From: Chloroflexota bacterium
GTDB lineage: Bacteria; Chloroflexota; Anaerolineae; Fen-1058
Direction of reading: 5' to 3'
Assembly: GCA_016219235.1 (NCBI GenBank)
Contig: JACRBO010000310.1
Span: 1 to 7,435 of the forward strand
DNA length: 7,435 nt
Shown piece after piece: positions 6,745 to 7,435 of this stretch. How positions within the stretch are numbered: position 1 is the stretch's first letter; every line of letters starts with the position of its first letter. Under the pieces are notes generated by a model that saw only the letters and a program-made list of their open reading frames with translations, made no database searches and was not told where the DNA came from. The translations under genes and the position numbers were made by a program.

Positions 6745-6750
6745 AATCAA

Positions 6751-6754
6751 TCCT
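6751..6754 (-). promoter_or_regulatory. Ribosome binding site of the response regulator
   Basis: AGGA on the minus strand is followed by six bases and ATG at 6744. It decides the start, as the alternative TTG would directly touch it. It lies nine bases 3' of the predicted leader hairpin. Confidence 0.65.
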
Positions 6755-6763
6755 GGTGATTGA

Positions 6764-6814
6764 ACGAGTGACGAGTAACGAGTGAAATCCGATCACTCGT
6801 CACTCATTACTCGT
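6764..6814 (-). repeat. Strand-switching heptamer array forming a 21-bp hairpin in the regulator leader (array 4)
   Basis: Plus-strand words GAGTGAC, GAGTAAC and GAGTG (6767-6784) are followed, after the 9-base spacer AAATCCGAT (6785-6793), by the opposite-strand words CACTCGT, CACTCAT and TACTCGT (6794-6814). The arms 6764-6784 and 6794-6814 match at 18 of 21 positions. As RNA from the minus strand, two of the three differences become G-U pairs, leaving one mismatch. The hairpin fills almost the whole predicted leader of the response regulator mRNA, ending nine bases before its ribosome binding site. It could stabilise the mRNA, control initiation, or be a by-product of the repeat family. 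Confidence 0.75.
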
Positions 6815-6822
6815 CAGTCTCG

Positions 6823-6851
6823 ATTATCAAGTCAACCCGGCCCACTGTCAA
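6823..6851 (-). promoter_or_regulatory. Sigma-70-type promoter for the response regulator (and probably the kinase)
   Basis: On the minus strand the -35 box is TTGACA (6851-6846, perfect consensus), the spacer is 17 bases (6845-6829), and the -10 box is GATAAT (6828-6823, five of six). This predicts a transcript start near 6816, just before the 21-bp leader hairpin. An inverted GCAC-GTGA-GTGC (6852-6863) lies immediately upstream of the -35 box and could be an operator, though it is short. Confidence 0.75.
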
Positions 6852-6885
6852 GCACGTGAGTGCAGACCTTGCCCCACTTGAAGCC

Positions 6886-6914
6886 TTCGTTTCTCCCGCG
6901 CTTTCGGCTATAAG
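6886..6914 (+). promoter_or_regulatory. Weak promoter candidate for the radical SAM gene
   Basis: TATAAG at 6909-6914 is a fair -10 box, and a poor -35 box TTCGTT at 6886-6891 lies 17 bases upstream. The predicted start would leave a leader of about 42 bases. The position, in a divergent intergenic region ahead of a plausible ribosome binding site, is the main support. Confidence 0.35.
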
Positions 6915-6951
6915 AGATTCAGATTCAACGCCCTACTCCCGAAGATTGATC

Positions 6952-6956
6952 AGGAA
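6952..6956 (+). promoter_or_regulatory. Ribosome binding site of the radical SAM gene
   Basis: AGGAA is followed by seven bases and the ATG at 6964, a normal spacing. It supports that start codon. Confidence 0.65.
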
Positions 6957-6963
6957 CGTCTCG

Positions 6964-7435
6964 ATGAAAGTCAAAATGATCTTGCCCGCCCTGACCGAAG
7001 CGATCAGCCAGTTCTGGCGACCCATCAAATACTCGCTATTTCCGCCGCTGGGGCTGGCGGCCCTGGCCGGGTATCTCCGCCAGGATGACGAGATTGTCAT
7101 TCAAGATGAGCACGTCGAGAAACTTGACCTGAACGACGAGCCTGATCTCGTCGTGATTCAAGTTTATATCACATCCGCCTATCGCGCCTATGCTCTGGCC
7201 GATCACTATCGAAGGAAAGGGGCCTGGGTTGCGCTCGGCGGACTGCACGTCACGGCCTTGCCCGGCGAAGCGGCGCACCATGCCGATACCATTTTTCTCG
7301 GTCCGGGCGAAGACACCTGGCCGCAGTTTCTAACCGACTATCGTGCGGGACAGCCCGGCAAAATCTACCAGTCCAAGGTACGCACCCTGGTTGGTGCGCC
7401 GCAAGCACGCCGCGATTTGATCAAACGGGAACTGT
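6964..7435 (+). CDS. B12-binding radical SAM protein, 3'-truncated by the window edge
   Basis: The frame is open from ATG 6964 to the window end, giving 157 codons. It begins MKVKMILPALTEAIS and contains FPPLGLAALAGYLR (about 31-44), the typical start of cobalamin-binding radical SAM proteins. QDEHVEKLDL (about 50-59) and PDLVVIQVYITSAYRAYALA follow. Then come GGLHVTALPGEAAHHAD and FLGPGEDTWPQFLTDY (about 98-126), all features of the Rossmann-like B12-binding domain of this superfamily. The window stops at RRDLIKREL, shortly before where the CxxxCxxC cluster of the radical SAM domain should be, so the iron-sulfur motif cannot be seen. The family uses an iron-sulfur cluster and S-adenosylmethionine, often with methylcobalamin, for methylation or rearrangement. 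The substrate is not predictable from this part. The gene is divergent from the response regulator and has its own ribosome binding site. Confidence 0.88.
   Translation, partial: MKVKMILPALTEAISQFWRPIKYSLFPPLGLAALAGYLRQDDEIVIQDEHVEKLDLNDEPDLVVIQVYITSAYRAYALADHYRRKGAWVALGGLHVTALPGEAAHHADTIFLGPGEDTWPQFLTDYRAGQPGKIYQSKVRTLVGAPQARRDLIKREL

Noticed and set aside
7036..7281. Minus-strand open frame at the right end
   Set aside because: It overlaps the B12-binding radical SAM gene, whose family motifs are clear in the plus frame.

Overview
The window is GC-rich chromosomal DNA carrying five complete or 5'-truncated genes and one gene that runs off the right end. No mobile element, RNA gene or CRISPR array is visible. 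Gene content (IlvE, an ABC1/UbiB-family kinase-like protein, a multi-pass membrane histidine kinase with a NarL-type regulator, a B12-binding radical SAM protein, a PH/DUF1648 membrane protein) and intergenic spaces filled with degenerate 7-8 bp words suggest a member of the Chloroflexota, perhaps Anaerolineae-like. This is inference from general resemblance and was not tested by any search.

Layout: (1) 1-873, plus strand, most of a branched-chain amino-acid aminotransferase, cut at its N-terminus. (2) 871-1020, a word array filling the whole gap. (3) 1023-1922, plus strand, a membrane protein with a bacterial PH-like domain and a DUF1648-like segment. (4) 1916-1957, a long palindrome between convergent genes. 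(5) 1963-3618, minus strand, ABC1/UbiB-family protein. (6) 3619-3909, a gene-free stretch with four hairpins, one of them terminator-like. (7) 3910-5832, minus strand, sensor histidine kinase. (8) 5833-5991, a gap carrying two different word arrays. (9) 5992-6744, minus strand, NarL/FixJ-type response regulator. (10) 6745-6963, a divergent control region with a good sigma-70-type promoter for the regulator, a long hairpin in its predicted leader, and a weak promoter candidate for the rightward gene. (11) 6964-7435, plus strand, the N-terminal part of a cobalamin-binding radical SAM protein.

The regulator and the kinase lie in the same direction, regulator first, and probably form a two-component pair transcribed from the promoter at 6823-6851. 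The other genes look like unrelated housekeeping or accessory genes. The least ordinary signal is in the gaps. Each of four arrays keeps a 7-8 bp phase but uses its own word family, and the arrays touch start codons, stop codons or an mRNA leader. In two of them the words switch strand and so give inverted repeats.
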